A stretch of DNA of 64,000 nucleotides. Origin: Enterobacterales bacterium. Its GTDB lineage: Bacteria > Pseudomonadota > Gammaproteobacteria > Enterobacterales > Enterobacteriaceae. The notes beneath the pieces were generated by a model, which was not told the DNA's origin, did not search any database, and saw only the letters and a program-made list of their open reading frames with translations. Where the stretch lies: the NCBI GenBank assembly GCA_015654925.1, contig JAATFX010000060.1, forward strand, positions 1 to 64,000, read 5' to 3'. The translations under genes and the position numbers were made by a program. Below are positions 45,634 to 55,601 of this stretch, piece after piece. The stretch's first letter is position 1; every line of letters starts with the position of its first letter.

Positions 45634-47034
45634 TTATCGCGCCGGCGTTAACGGCGGGCCATCCACCCGCCAGCCGCCGCCCAGGGAACGGTAAAGATCG
45701 ATTTGCGCCAGCAGGACGTTGTTCCCCAGCTGTATAACGCCGACCTGCGTAGTGAATAGCGTGCGCTGGGCATCCAGCTCTTCCAGATAGGAGGCATAAC
45801 CGTTGGTATAACGGTTATGGGCGATACGCAGCGCTTCACGCACCACCTCCTCTTGTTGTTCGGTTTCCTTTAACTGTTCTTGCAGCCGCAAAATGGCGTC
45901 CAGGCTGTTGTTCACCTCGCTGAACGCCGAACGCACCGTTTTTTCATAATTATATAGCGCCTGGTTGCGGGTGGAGGTGGTGATATCCACCTGGGCATTC
46001 AGCGCCTGGCGGTTGAGGATGGGCGCCAGTATGCTGCCGCCGATGCTCCACAGCCGGAAAGGGTTATCGATCAATTTTTCCAGCGCGTCATCTTGCAATG
46101 TGCCCGTCGCGGTCAGGTTAATGGACGGCAGCAAGCCGGCGCGGGCTGCCGCCAGCGTGGCGTCGGCGGCGATCAGCTGGCGTTCGGCCTGGACGATATC
46201 GGGACGCCGGCGCAGCAGTTCGGAAGGCAGCAGGCCGGGCAGCGGCAACGCCCGGGTCGCCATGGCCCCGGTACCGCGTCGGATGCCGCCGGGGTTGGCG
46301 CCGAGCAGAATGCTAAGCGCATTTTCCTGTTCGGTGATTTGGTGTTGAAGCTCCGGGATCTGGGCGCGGGCGGTTTGATATTCCGCCTGGGCCTGGACGT
46401 ATTCCAGCCGCGAAGAGTAGCCGGTTTCGAACTGCCGCCGGGCCAGATCCAGCGAATGTTGCCGCGATTCCAGCGTGGCGCGGATGAGCGCCAGCCGCTG
46501 GTCCAGCCCTTCCAGCGTCAGGTAACCGGACGCCACCGATGAGGCGACCGTCAGCATGGCCGCGGCCGCGGCGGCCTGTTGCGCTTCGTAGGTGGCGCGT
46601 GCGGCGGCGGCGGCATCGCTGCGCTGCCCCCAGATGTCCACATTATAATTGGCCTGCAGGGCGCCCTGGTATACCGTGCTGTGGACCGGCAGCCCGGTGG
46701 CCGATGAGAGCGCGCGGGCGCGGGTGCCGTCGACTCCGGCGCTCAGCGAGGGCAGTTGGTCCCCCTGCGCGGCGTTGAGGCGGGCGCGGTACTCCTCCAC
46801 CCGGGAACGGGCGGTCAGAATATCGGTATTATTGCGCAGCGCCTCCGCCACCAGCGCGGTCAATACCGGATCGTTGAACGCCCGCCACCAGTCGGCTTCC
46901 ACCGGCGCCGCCGGCCCCACGCCGCTGCGCCACGCCGGCGGGATGGGCAAATGCGCCTGGGCCAGCGGCTCATGGGGGGTATGGCAACCGGCCAGGGCCA
47001 GGGTAAGGGATAATGCCGCCAGGGACCGCCTCAC
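45634..47034 (-). CDS. NodT-family outer-membrane efflux lipoprotein
   Basis: 466-residue TolC-like channel of the NodT/CusC type. The lipobox LAGC with Cys17 marks lipid attachment to the outer membrane. Two OEP repeats follow (WWRAFNDPVLTALVAEALRNNTDI; PSELLRRRPDIVQAERQLIAADATLAAARAGLLPSINLTA), and the RRPD motif is typical. Its ATG overlaps the stop of the membrane-fusion gene by 4 bp. With the next two genes it forms a complete tripartite pump across the envelope. Confidence 0.92.
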   Translation of the reverse strand: MRRSLAALSLTLALAGCHTPHEPLAQAHLPIPPAWRSGVGPAAPVEADWWRAFNDPVLTALVAEALRNNTDILTARSRVEEYRARLNAAQGDQLPSLSAGVDGTRARALSSATGLPVHSTVYQGALQANYNVDIWGQRSDAAAAARATYEAQQAAAAAAMLTVASSVASGYLTLEGLDQRLALIRATLESRQHSLDLARRQFETGYSSRLEYVQAQAEYQTARAQIPELQHQITEQENALSILLGANPGGIRRGTGAMATRALPLPGLLPSELLRRRPDIVQAERQLIAADATLAAARAGLLPSINLTATGTLQDDALEKLIDNPFRLWSIGGSILAPILNRQALNAQVDITTSTRNQALYNYEKTVRSAFSEVNNSLDAILRLQEQLKETEQQEEVVREALRIAHNRYTNGYASYLEELDAQRTLFTTQVGVIQLGNNVLLAQIDLYRSLGGGWRVDGPPLTPAR

Positions 47035-48140
47035 TGCGCCGCTCCCTGGCGGCGTTCGCCGCCGGCGGTATTGATGCCGACTTCCACCGACATCCCCGGA
47101 CGCAGCCGCCGGAAGTACTGGCCGTCGTCATGGATTTTGATACGTACCGGGATACGCTGAGCGATTTTAACAAAATTGCCGGTGGCGTTATCGGCGGAGA
47201 TGGCGCTGAACTCGGAGCCGGCGGCCGGGGAAATATTTTCCACCGTACCGTTAAGCTCGGCGCGATCCAGGGCATCCACCCGGATCGTGACCGGTTGCCC
47301 CAGTTGGATCTGGGCCATTTGCGTCTCTTTTAAATTGGCGATCACCCACATGGCGTCCGGCACCAGCGCGGTGAGATGGGTGCCGGCATTCACATACGCT
47401 CCCTGCCTGACCGAAATCTGCCCCAGCTGTCCGTCGCGCGGAGCCACGATGCTGGTGTTGGACAAATCGATCTGCGCCAGCTCCAGCGCCGCCTGGGAAC
47501 TGGCGACATCCGCCTCCAGCGAGGCCCGGTTCACGATGACCGTTTGCAAATCCTGGCGGGACATTTCCAGCGCCGCCGTCGCCTGGGCAATATCGGCTTT
47601 CGCCTGGCTGTAGCTGGCGCGCGAGGCGTCCCGTTCCCGGATGGATAGCGACCCGTCCGACACCAGGTCCTCCACGCGGCGTAAATCCAGCCGGGCCTTT
47701 TCCGCCTGGGCCTGGGCGTTGGTCACCGCCGCCTGATTGCGGACAATCGCCGCTTCGGTGCTGCGCCGCTGCTGGATATTATTGGCCAGGGCCGCCTTTT
47801 TCATATCCAACTGCGCCATGGCCTGATGGACGCGCTGTTTATAGATGCGCTCATCAATGGTCATTAAGACGTCGCCTTTATGCACCCAGGCAAAATCCTG
47901 TACATAAACCCCGGTAATATAGCCGCTGAGTTGCGGACTGATCACGGTAACCTGGCCGCGTACATAGGCGTTATCGGTGGTCTGCACCTGGCGGGTGAAC
48001 GGCGGCAACTGCCAGGCATACAAAATAACCAATACGCCGACGATGGCGATGGCCACCGCCACCAGGGTGGTCAGGATACGGGTATAGCTGCTTTTTTCCT
48101 TTTCCGGCTCCGTGGCCGGTCCGGCGGACTGCTGACTCAT
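47031..48140 (-). CDS. EmrA/HlyD-type membrane-fusion protein
   Basis: 369-residue periplasmic adaptor. One N-terminal membrane helix (LTTLVAVAIAIVGVLVILYAW) is followed by the biotinyl-lipoyl-like domain (NAYVRGQVTVISPQLSGYITGVYVQDFAWVHKGDVLMTID), a coiled-coil hairpin at about 105-210, and a beta-barrel with NTSIVAPRDGQLGQI. This is the EmrA class that works with 14-helix MFS pumps. It lies 36 bp after the MFS gene and overlaps the NodT gene. Confidence 0.93.
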   Translation of the reverse strand: MSQQSAGPATEPEKEKSSYTRILTTLVAVAIAIVGVLVILYAWQLPPFTRQVQTTDNAYVRGQVTVISPQLSGYITGVYVQDFAWVHKGDVLMTIDERIYKQRVHQAMAQLDMKKAALANNIQQRRSTEAAIVRNQAAVTNAQAQAEKARLDLRRVEDLVSDGSLSIRERDASRASYSQAKADIAQATAALEMSRQDLQTVIVNRASLEADVASSQAALELAQIDLSNTSIVAPRDGQLGQISVRQGAYVNAGTHLTALVPDAMWVIANLKETQMAQIQLGQPVTIRVDALDRAELNGTVENISPAAGSEFSAISADNATGNFVKIAQRIPVRIKIHDDGQYFRRLRPGMSVEVGINTAGGERRQGAAQ

Positions 48141-48176
48141 TGTTGCTCCGTTATGGGTATTAACCGATCCCCGTGT

Positions 48177-49829
48177 TTAATTATCCCCGGCGGCGGCCAG
48201 GGACTGTTTTTGCTGGCGCCTGGCCTGCATGCGCAGCCGGAACAGGCGCCATAAAATCCAGGCCAGGGTCGCCAACGCGATGGACGCGGTCAGCATATAG
48301 ACATCATTATATGCCAGGGTATTGGCTTCGCGGGTGGCAACGGCCTGTAGCTGGGCCAGCGCCTGCGCGCTCAGTAAATCGGGGTCGTTGAGCACCCCGG
48401 CGTATCCGGCGCTATAGCTGCTGACCCGCTCGGCCACCAAGGGGTTTTGCAAGGTCAGTTGCTCGGCGATTTGGCTGGAATGGAATTTCTCGCGCACCAC
48501 CTGGAACGTGCCGAGCAGGGCGGAGCCCATCAGGCCGCCGAGGTTTTGGCTCATGCCGAACAGCACTGAAAAACTGACCAGGTTGCGGGGATCGGCCACC
48601 ACGCTGCCGATGCCCGCCAGCATCGCCGGCGCCAGAAAAAAGGCGCTGCTGAAACCGAGCAAAAATTGGCTGAAATATAAATTATCCGGCCGCGTCAGGC
48701 TATTGGACTGCGCATCCATTAACGAGGCGAACGTCATGAGCACCAATGAGATAATAATAGGCTGGCTGAGCTTTTTCGGATTAATGGTGAGCGCGCTGGT
48801 GGCGATGCCGGCGATAATACCGAACATAATGGCCAGCGATAACCCATGCATTTGATCGTTAAGCAGGCCGAGTTGTTGCAGATAACCGATGGCGCCGGTA
48901 TTTTGCTCGGCCAGCACGATGCGGATCAATAACATGATCAGCCCCAGCCGCACGATGCTGCCGCTGCTAAGCCAGCGGGTATTGAGCAGGGGATTGCCGC
49001 GCCGCCGTTCCAGCATAAAGGCGCTGACGATCAGCACCAGGGCAACGGCCAGCGACACGCCGATCCAGGGGGCGGATAACCACCAGTCGAGCCGGCCCAG
49101 TGAGAGGACCGCGCACACCAGCGCCATGCCCGGCGCCAGCAAAATAAAGGTCAGGAAATCTTTTTTCTCGAATACCTTGATGCGATCGCTGGGGGGAAGT
49201 TTCAGCAGCAGTACGCCGGCCAGCGACAGCAGGGCCAATCCCAGCTCGAATATATACAGCCCCCGCCACTCGTTAAGCGCCAGCAGTTCCGAGGAAAATA
49301 AGCGCGCCAGCGGAATCGCTACCTGCGAGGCCCCGATGCCGATGGTCAACGCCTTGAGCCGGTGCTTGGCCGGAAAGGCCTGGATCTGATAATAAATCGA
49401 CAGCGAGCTCAGGGCCGCGCCGACCATGCCGTGCGCGGCGCGCACCATTAACGCGGAGTTCAGATCGTTGACGAACAGATGAAAAAAGGCCACCAGCACA
49501 TAGAGCACCAGGAACCCTTCGGTGAATACCCGCAGGCCGTATTGCTGGCGGAATTTAACCAGCAGCAAATTAATCGACACATTGGTCATGATATACACGG
49601 CGGGCAGCCAGGCAATTTCGTTGGAATACGCGCCGAACGTACCTTGCAGGTTGGTCAGGTTGGCGGTGACCAGCGCATTGCCCAGCCCGCCGGTGATCGA
49701 TACCAGCACCCCGACCACGCCATACGCCACGCGTTTGGGCAGCGGATGAATCGGGGTGGAGGGTGAACCCGGGATAGCCGGCTTCTCATGGGGCAGCCAT
49801 TCCCTGGGCGCGTAAGGATCTTTTTTCAT
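48177..49829 (-). CDS. DHA2-family MFS transporter of the tripartite pump
   Basis: 550-residue, 14-helix inner-membrane antiporter, first gene of the efflux operon. The N-terminus is Pro-rich and cytoplasmic (PREWLPHEKPAIPGSPSTPIHPLPK). The helix-1 motif is replaced by ITGGLGNALVTANLTNLQG, without the Asp of classical EmrB, so it belongs to a divergent EmrB-like branch. GGAGGG precedes the ATG. No regulator gene adjoins the operon. The substrate is unknown; such pumps move drugs, bile salts, fatty acids or siderophores. Confidence 0.9.
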   Translation of the reverse strand: MKKDPYAPREWLPHEKPAIPGSPSTPIHPLPKRVAYGVVGVLVSITGGLGNALVTANLTNLQGTFGAYSNEIAWLPAVYIMTNVSINLLLVKFRQQYGLRVFTEGFLVLYVLVAFFHLFVNDLNSALMVRAAHGMVGAALSSLSIYYQIQAFPAKHRLKALTIGIGASQVAIPLARLFSSELLALNEWRGLYIFELGLALLSLAGVLLLKLPPSDRIKVFEKKDFLTFILLAPGMALVCAVLSLGRLDWWLSAPWIGVSLAVALVLIVSAFMLERRRGNPLLNTRWLSSGSIVRLGLIMLLIRIVLAEQNTGAIGYLQQLGLLNDQMHGLSLAIMFGIIAGIATSALTINPKKLSQPIIISLVLMTFASLMDAQSNSLTRPDNLYFSQFLLGFSSAFFLAPAMLAGIGSVVADPRNLVSFSVLFGMSQNLGGLMGSALLGTFQVVREKFHSSQIAEQLTLQNPLVAERVSSYSAGYAGVLNDPDLLSAQALAQLQAVATREANTLAYNDVYMLTASIALATLAWILWRLFRLRMQARRQQKQSLAAAGDN

Positions 49830-50211
49830 CGGTGCCCTCCCATCGCCCCGCTGCGGATGCTGGCCAATATCAAGCGTTATTAATCGTTAGCTATCAAATT
49901 AAAACTACCATGACCTATTCTTGCTTGCCTAGCCTGCCGTTATTTTTTATTGGCGCCGGCGCGCCGCCCGCCCGGATACGATTGACCCGACGAATCTCCG
50001 TCTGGTTTTTTCCGCGCTGGCTATACTTGCACTGTAATGCGCCAAAAAAAACGGGCAACATAGGTTAAACTGCCGATAAGGCATTAACAGCTTAGTACAG
50101 CGATGGGCGTTGCAGACTAAAAAGCGCCCGTCCCCGGGTAATATATCTGTACATTGGCACTATCTTTTACACCTTTGGTCATTAGCGTAGCGGTACTTTT
50201 AAGAGGCTCAT
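49830..50211. other. 382-bp divergent intergenic region
   Basis: It separates the efflux operon from the GGDEF-EAL gene, which point away from each other. The region should hold both promoters. A plus-strand open frame at 49832-50068 lacks a ribosome site and family. No operator stands out. Confidence 0.5.
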
Positions 50212-52368
50212 ATGATTCATTTGCCGTTGGGTATTGATGAAGAGAAGCGTCTGGCCGTGTTGGCCGAATATGGCATTCATTCAACATTGACCGAAATGGG
50301 TTTTAACCGTTTAATTCATCTCACCGCCAATATCTTTAATGTGCCCATCGTGCTGATTTCCCTGATCGAGGCCGAACGGCAGCTGTTCGCCGCCAGCATG
50401 GGGATTTCCACCTGCGAAACCCCGCGGGATATCTCTTTTTGCGCCCATGCCATACAACGCAGCGATATTTTAGTGATTCCGGATACCCATAAGGACCCCT
50501 TGTTCAAGGACAATCCGCTGGTGACCGGCGAGCCGTTTATCCGTTTTTACGCCGGCATCCCGCTGCGCACCCTGGAAGGGCATGCGCTGGGCACCTTGTG
50601 CATTATCGATCGCGTGGCGCGTCCGCCCCTTTCCGCCGGCGATAAGCAGAATATGTACGATCTGGCGGCGCTGGTCATGGATCGTCTTGAAATGCGGCGC
50701 CTTGAACGCGCGCGCGCGGCCAGCCAGTTCCGCTTTGAAAATATCGCCCAAACGTCCCCCGACGCCATTATTTGCGCCGATGACATCGGCACCATTACCT
50801 TTTGGAATTCGGCGGCGCGAAAATTACTGGGCTATGAAAGCGATGAGATTATCGGACAACCGATCAACCGGCTGGTACCGGACGGACTGATTGCCCGTCT
50901 GCGCCGGCTGGCCAGCGATCGCGAAGCGCTCCAGCACGGCGGGACGCTGGAATTAAAAGTGCGCGCGGCGGACGGCAACTGGATACCGGTGGAGCTTTCC
51001 GCCTCCATGTGGGTAGACCATGACCATATCAGCTTCGGAGCCATACTGCGGGATATTACCGAACGGCGGCGCAACGAGGAGCGGTTGTTCCAACTGGCGC
51101 ATATGGACCATCTCACCGGTCTGGCCAATCGCACCCTGCTGGCATCCAGTCTGGAGCAAACGCTGCGGGATGAGGATGCCGCTATCGTGATGCTGGTGGA
51201 TCTTGATGGCTTCAAGGATGTCAACGACAACCTGGGGCACGCCGGCGGCGATGCGGTGCTGGTGGACGTCGGTTTTAAACTGCAAAACTGCGTACGCTCC
51301 GGCGATGTGGTGGCGCGCATGGGCGGCGATGAATTCGCCCTGCTGCTGCCCGGCCTGTCCGATGCCCAGCGGGCGGCGGAAATCGCCGATCGGATCATCG
51401 ACGACATTTCAAAGATCGTCACTATTGAAGGCCAGCCGGTGAATATCGGCGCCAGCGTGGGCATCGTGTTATATCCCATTCACGGCCTGACCAATCAGGA
51501 ACTGCTCACCAATGCGGATCTGGCGTTATACCAGGCCAAAGCCGAAGGACGCCATTGCCGCCGCTTTTTTACCCATGAACTGCGCGAGCTTTCGTTAGCC
51601 AAACGCTCCTATCAGGGGGAGCTGGGACGGGCCTATAGCGAAGAGGAGTTCGAGCTGTTTTATCAGCCCCAGGTCAGGTTGGCCGATAACGTCATTGTCG
51701 GGGCCGAGGCCTTGCTGCGCTGGCGCCACCCAGTCAAGGGCCTGCTGGGACCGGCGGCGTTCCTGCCGGCGCTGGAGTCCGGCCCCTGGGCCGAGCGCGT
51801 CGGCGAATGGGTGGTATTGACCGCCTGTCGCCAGGCGGCCGACTGGCGCGCCCGGGGCATCAAGGATTTCCGTATCGGCGTAAATCTGTTTAGCGCCCAG
51901 TTCCGCACCGGTACGCTTGCCCAGCAGGTCCGCTCGGTTCTGGCGGAAACCGGGCTCAGCCCGCAGGCCCTGGAGCTGGAAATTACGGAAAATATCATCC
52001 TGCGCCAGGACGAGAATATGCTGCGGCCCCTGCGGGAACTGCGCGCCGACGGCGTCGGCATCGCTTTTGACGACTACGGCACCGGTTATGCTTCGCTCAG
52101 CATGCTCAAGCACTACCCGGTCACCCGGCTGAAGGTCGACCAAACCTTTGTCCGCGCCATGGTGGATTCACCCCCGGATGCGGCGATCGTAAGGGCCATT
52201 TTGTATCTGGGCAGCAGCTTCAAAATGCAAGTGATCGCCGAAGGCGTCGAAACCCTGGAGCAATGCGAGCGTTTAAAGAAAAAAGGGTGCCTGGAAGCCC
52301 AGGGTTTTTTATTCGGCAAACCGATGCCGGCTCGGGAATTTGCCCTGCGTCTGGGTCTGGCGCCTTAG
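50212..52368 (+). CDS. GAF-PAS-GGDEF-EAL cyclic-di-GMP enzyme
   Basis: 718-residue cytoplasmic signalling protein. GAF domain about 20-165 (with CETPRDISFCAHAI), PAS about 172-295, GGDEF about 305-465, EAL about 475-715. The cyclase motif GGDEF is intact at 371-375, with an RxxD inhibitory site five residues before its start (RSGD). The EAL motif is intact at 499-501, with FDDYGTGYASL, LEITEN and VIAEGVET, so both synthesis and breakdown of c-di-GMP are possible. No membrane helix is present; the GAF and PAS domains sense an internal cue. It stands alone. Confidence 0.95.
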   Translation: MIHLPLGIDEEKRLAVLAEYGIHSTLTEMGFNRLIHLTANIFNVPIVLISLIEAERQLFAASMGISTCETPRDISFCAHAIQRSDILVIPDTHKDPLFKDNPLVTGEPFIRFYAGIPLRTLEGHALGTLCIIDRVARPPLSAGDKQNMYDLAALVMDRLEMRRLERARAASQFRFENIAQTSPDAIICADDIGTITFWNSAARKLLGYESDEIIGQPINRLVPDGLIARLRRLASDREALQHGGTLELKVRAADGNWIPVELSASMWVDHDHISFGAILRDITERRRNEERLFQLAHMDHLTGLANRTLLASSLEQTLRDEDAAIVMLVDLDGFKDVNDNLGHAGGDAVLVDVGFKLQNCVRSGDVVARMGGDEFALLLPGLSDAQRAAEIADRIIDDISKIVTIEGQPVNIGASVGIVLYPIHGLTNQELLTNADLALYQAKAEGRHCRRFFTHELRELSLAKRSYQGELGRAYSEEEFELFYQPQVRLADNVIVGAEALLRWRHPVKGLLGPAAFLPALESGPWAERVGEWVVLTACRQAADWRARGIKDFRIGVNLFSAQFRTGTLAQQVRSVLAETGLSPQALELEITENIILRQDENMLRPLRELRADGVGIAFDDYGTGYASLSMLKHYPVTRLKVDQTFVRAMVDSPPDAAIVRAILYLGSSFKMQVIAEGVETLEQCERLKKKGCLEAQGFLFGKPMPAREFALRLGLAP

Positions 52369-52398
52369 CCAGCCGGTATTAATGGCTTAATTCCGGCG

Positions 52399-53136
52399 CT
52401 AACGCTTAATGGAAAGATCCAATGCCGCCGGGATGATCGGGCCGGTGGGCATGTCGGCAAGCGATGGACGAATAATGTCGCTCTCTTTTTTTAACGCGAA
52501 GATTAATGTCAGCATTGAAAAATAGCGTTGCAGGGAGAGATTATCGCCCTCGGTATTCATTAAATCACCGGTGCCCGACTCCCGAAGGCAGTTTATTAAC
52601 CGCAAGGTTTCGGACAAGGAAATACCGTATTGCATAAAAGTATGGCAAGTGTCGCAGGGCGCAAACGGGCGTTCAGCGTCATTGCCCGCGGGATTGACTT
52701 TAAGCGCGTGATTATTGCCGGTGAGCTGGCGCTGTATCGCCGGGGGTTGAGGGGGGCTCGGCACGGGCGAGGGGGCATTGCCGTTGACGTGATTGAAAAA
52801 CTTACGTTGCCAGGAAAATAGCGTACGCTTTGAAATACCGTATTGCTGGGCCACTTTGAGGACTGAATTATGCGGCTTAAGGCATTCCTGTAAATAAAAA
52901 TTACGTTGGTCGGGGCTAAAGCGTAAATGCGGTTTTACTCGCCTGGCCAGAGGCGTTGTGAGGGCATTCTCTTGTGAGTTACTTGGTTTAAGGCCGCAGA
53001 TGATTTTTGCATCTGGTAAATTATTTATTGCCGCGATCGGATTTAGAGATAAATGGGTACTGCGATTATTCTCATTTTCTTTATTATTGATATCATATTG
53101 AATATTGCTGTTAATAATTTTCCGGGTATTAATCAT
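52399..53136 (-). CDS. Protein with transposase-type HTH (IS3 OrfA-like domain)
   Basis: 245 residues. At about 70-115 it has HLRFSPDQRNFYLQECLKPHNSVLKVAQQYGISKRTLFSWQRKFF, which matches the HTH_Tnp_1 pattern of IS3/IS911 OrfA. The flanks are not insertion-sequence-like: an Asn-rich N-terminus, a Pro-rich linker (PSPVPSPPQPP) and a C-terminal helical part. No OrfB, DDE domain or inverted repeats adjoin it, so it may be a domesticated regulator. ATG 53136 follows GGAGGAAATA. A CxxC (PCDTCHTF) lies in the C-terminal part. Function unknown. Confidence 0.7.
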   Translation of the reverse strand: MINTRKIINSNIQYDINNKENENNRSTHLSLNPIAAINNLPDAKIICGLKPSNSQENALTTPLARRVKPHLRFSPDQRNFYLQECLKPHNSVLKVAQQYGISKRTLFSWQRKFFNHVNGNAPSPVPSPPQPPAIQRQLTGNNHALKVNPAGNDAERPFAPCDTCHTFMQYGISLSETLRLINCLRESGTGDLMNTEGDNLSLQRYFSMLTLIFALKKESDIIRPSLADMPTGPIIPAALDLSIKR

Positions 53137-53234
53137 TATTTCCTCCAGGGTAAATGTTGCCGCGCAGGGCACTCTAAACCGAAAGATGCGCGGTAATTTA
53201 CCCTACCATATTCAAACGCCGCTTATATCCCCGG

Positions 53235-54386
53235 CTATAAGTCAATTTGTTCATAGCGTTGAATCATGGCCAGGGCCAGGCCGTGGGCCGGATCGTAGCT
53301 GCGGGCGAGAAAGCGGATTTGCGTATGGCTGTAGGCGAAAGAGAGCGTGTGGCGGCGCGCCACCGCCAGCACTTGCTCGGTAAACAACGGCGAAACATTA
53401 TAGGCGCAGTCAATCAGCAAGGTTCTGGGATTGACCAGATGGATAATCTGGCTCAGCGCTTTGCCCAGCCATTCCCCCGCCCGGGCGATCACCTGGTCCG
53501 CCAATTGCGGGGCCTGCCCGCGGTTGGCCCACTGCAAACCCGGCTGTAGCCGATCAAGCTGCGCATTGATGGCGGAAAGGCCAATCAGCGACTCCAGGCA
53601 GCCGCGCTGGCCGCAGGAGCATACCGGCCCATCGGGCGACACATTCAGGTGCCCCACTTCGCCCGCGGTCCAGCTGCCGCCATAATATACGCCGTGCCCG
53701 GTAAGCAGGGTGCCGCCGATGCCTTCGGCAATCCGCAGATAAAACGAGGGTTCATGGGCGGGCGATGCGGTTTGCTGCTGGCGCGAAACCAGCGCCGCCG
53801 CCTTGACGATATTCATTATGCCCACCGGCAGCGGCACGCCGGCGCGCAGCGCCGCCAGCAAATCCACCTGCTGCCAGCCGAGATGGGATGACACGTGCAT
53901 AAAACCCGCCGCCGGGTCGATAATGCCCGGAAATCCCACGCCGATGCCGATAAGCTCAGGATAGCGGCGGTACATCCAGGCGCAAATCCTGCCGATTTCC
54001 GCCAGTACCGGCCCGGGTTCGGCGGTATCGATGGCCAGGGTTTTCTCTTCCAGCAGATCGGAGAAATAGTTATATACCGCCCAGTGTAATTGCTGGCGTT
54101 CGACCATGATGCCCGCCGCCTTCATTTTATCGGGCTGTAGCGCGATGTGAATTTTGGGGCGGCCGCTGGTGGTGGATTGGGCCACGCCGACTTCGGTGAC
54201 ATAACCCTGGGCAATAAAATCATCGATGATCAGCGAAATCGTATTTTTGCTTAATGAAAGGGCGCGGGAAATATCCAGACGCGAGCTGATCCGCTGCCGT
54301 CGCAAAAAAGACAACACGTGCTTTTCGTTATACTGACGCAATAGCGCGGGACCCTTTCCTGGCTCTTTCATGTGCTGGCTTACCAT
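53235..54386 (-). CDS. ROK-family transcriptional regulator (NagC/Mlc-like)
   Basis: 383-residue regulator. An N-terminal winged HTH (VLSFLRRQRISSRLDISRALSLSKNTISLIIDDFIAQGYV) precedes a ROK sugar-binding domain. The zinc motif GHLNVSPDGPVCSCGQRGCLES is intact. The catalytic Asp region of ROK kinases (NDxN) reads MNIVKAAAL, so it should not phosphorylate sugar. It is the last gene of the amino-sugar operon (58 bp after the NagA-like gene) and is its likely sensor. The start at 54386 has no strong ribosome site; an ATG 5 codons on is possible. Confidence 0.88.
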   Translation of the reverse strand: MVSQHMKEPGKGPALLRQYNEKHVLSFLRRQRISSRLDISRALSLSKNTISLIIDDFIAQGYVTEVGVAQSTTSGRPKIHIALQPDKMKAAGIMVERQQLHWAVYNYFSDLLEEKTLAIDTAEPGPVLAEIGRICAWMYRRYPELIGIGVGFPGIIDPAAGFMHVSSHLGWQQVDLLAALRAGVPLPVGIMNIVKAAALVSRQQQTASPAHEPSFYLRIAEGIGGTLLTGHGVYYGGSWTAGEVGHLNVSPDGPVCSCGQRGCLESLIGLSAINAQLDRLQPGLQWANRGQAPQLADQVIARAGEWLGKALSQIIHLVNPRTLLIDCAYNVSPLFTEQVLAVARRHTLSFAYSHTQIRFLARSYDPAHGLALAMIQRYEQIDL

Positions 54387-54443
54387 GGCTATTGGCTATA
54401 AATCACCAGGCATTATGGCATAACCCGGGCGGTCCGGAACACC

Positions 54444-55601
54444 CTATTCATCCCGCCAAACGCACGCCCCCCCCTGATAGGCGGCCAGCACCGTCAATTC
54501 ACCCCGCGGGTCTTCCCCGAGGGCCACCGCATTAAGCGGGGCGCCCACCGCCAGCCCAAACCGCGTCGGCATGCCGAGCAGCGCGGAAGGGCGCACCGAC
54601 GCCATATCCCAAGCCTCGCCGCGGGTAGCCAATCCCTGGCGCACCAGGCTGTTGACGCCGTACAACAGCGAGCGCGCCGACCCCGCCAGCAGTTGCGGGT
54701 TATTGGCCAGCGACAGCCGTCCCCCGGCGCTGAGTATCACTTCGCCGCCGATATGCAGGTGGTAGCGTCCCGGCGGCATGCCGGCCAGGCTGGTGGCGTC
54801 GCTCACCAGAAAAGCGCGGTCCCGCTTAACCCGCATAAACACCTGTAATACCGAACGGGGCAGATGCTCGCCGTCGCCAATCATCGCGCACCACAGCGGG
54901 TCCTGCGCCAACTGCTCCCAAATATAATTGGGATGCCTGGGCAGCAGTAAATGCGCCCCATTGCCCAAATGGGTCGACATGGATGCCCCGGCGTCCACCG
55001 CTGCGGCGATCTGGTCCGCATCCGCGGCCGTATGGCCGAGGGAGACGATGACCCGCGCCTGCACGCAGCGGCGGATAAACGCCGCGGCGTCCGGCCATTC
55101 CGGCGACAGGGTCAGCAGGCGGATTTTGCCCTCGGCCGCCTGCTGCCAGCGCTGGAAGAGCGCCCAGTCCGGCGCTTTGACAAAAGCCTTATCATGAGCC
55201 CCGCGCGGCCCGTCCGCGGGGGAAATAAACGGGCCTTCAAGGTGCACGCCGGGTACACTCGCCCCCACCGCCGCAAATCGGCGGCAGGCGCCGGCAATCG
55301 CCCCCACCATCTGTTCGATTTCGCGGTCGCTGTTGGTGATAACCGTAGGCAGAAAGGTGGTTACCCCTTGGCGCCATAACCGCCGGGTCACTTCCAGCAC
55401 CGCCTGCTCCTCGATGGGGAAGCGGTTAAAATCGAAACCCGCATAACCATTAACCTGCAAATCCACCAGCCCGGGGGCGATAATCGGTAGCGTATCGTCC
55501 TGGGGCAGCGGCCTGATGCGGCAAATTACGCCGTCCTCGGCCTGGATTTCCACGGCGGTTAAATCCCGGTAATCCCTGCCCCGTATGCAAACCTTATCCA
55601 T
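54444..55601 (-). CDS. N-acetylglucosamine-6-phosphate deacetylase-like amidohydrolase
   Basis: 385-residue metal-dependent deacetylase of the NagA family. Metal and catalytic motifs are visible: HLEGPFI (Glu), SLGHTAAD (His), MSTHLGNGAH (His) and VSDATSLAG (catalytic Asp). The expected NAM after THL is NGA here, and the substrate loop differs, as in a NagA-like branch that travels with divergent NagB proteins. ATG 55601 follows GGAG and overlaps the upstream gene by 8 bp; a longer open frame is not real. It should release acetate from an N-acetyl-hexosamine 6-phosphate. Confidence 0.85.
   Translation of the reverse strand: MDKVCIRGRDYRDLTAVEIQAEDGVICRIRPLPQDDTLPIIAPGLVDLQVNGYAGFDFNRFPIEEQAVLEVTRRLWRQGVTTFLPTVITNSDREIEQMVGAIAGACRRFAAVGASVPGVHLEGPFISPADGPRGAHDKAFVKAPDWALFQRWQQAAEGKIRLLTLSPEWPDAAAFIRRCVQARVIVSLGHTAADADQIAAAVDAGASMSTHLGNGAHLLLPRHPNYIWEQLAQDPLWCAMIGDGEHLPRSVLQVFMRVKRDRAFLVSDATSLAGMPPGRYHLHIGGEVILSAGGRLSLANNPQLLAGSARSLLYGVNSLVRQGLATRGEAWDMASVRPSALLGMPTRFGLAVGAPLNAVALGEDPRGELTVLAAYQGGACVWRDE

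Noticed and set aside
49832..50068. 78-codon plus-strand frame between the efflux operon and the GGDEF-EAL gene
   Set aside because: No ribosome site and no recognisable domain; region is better explained as a divergent promoter.
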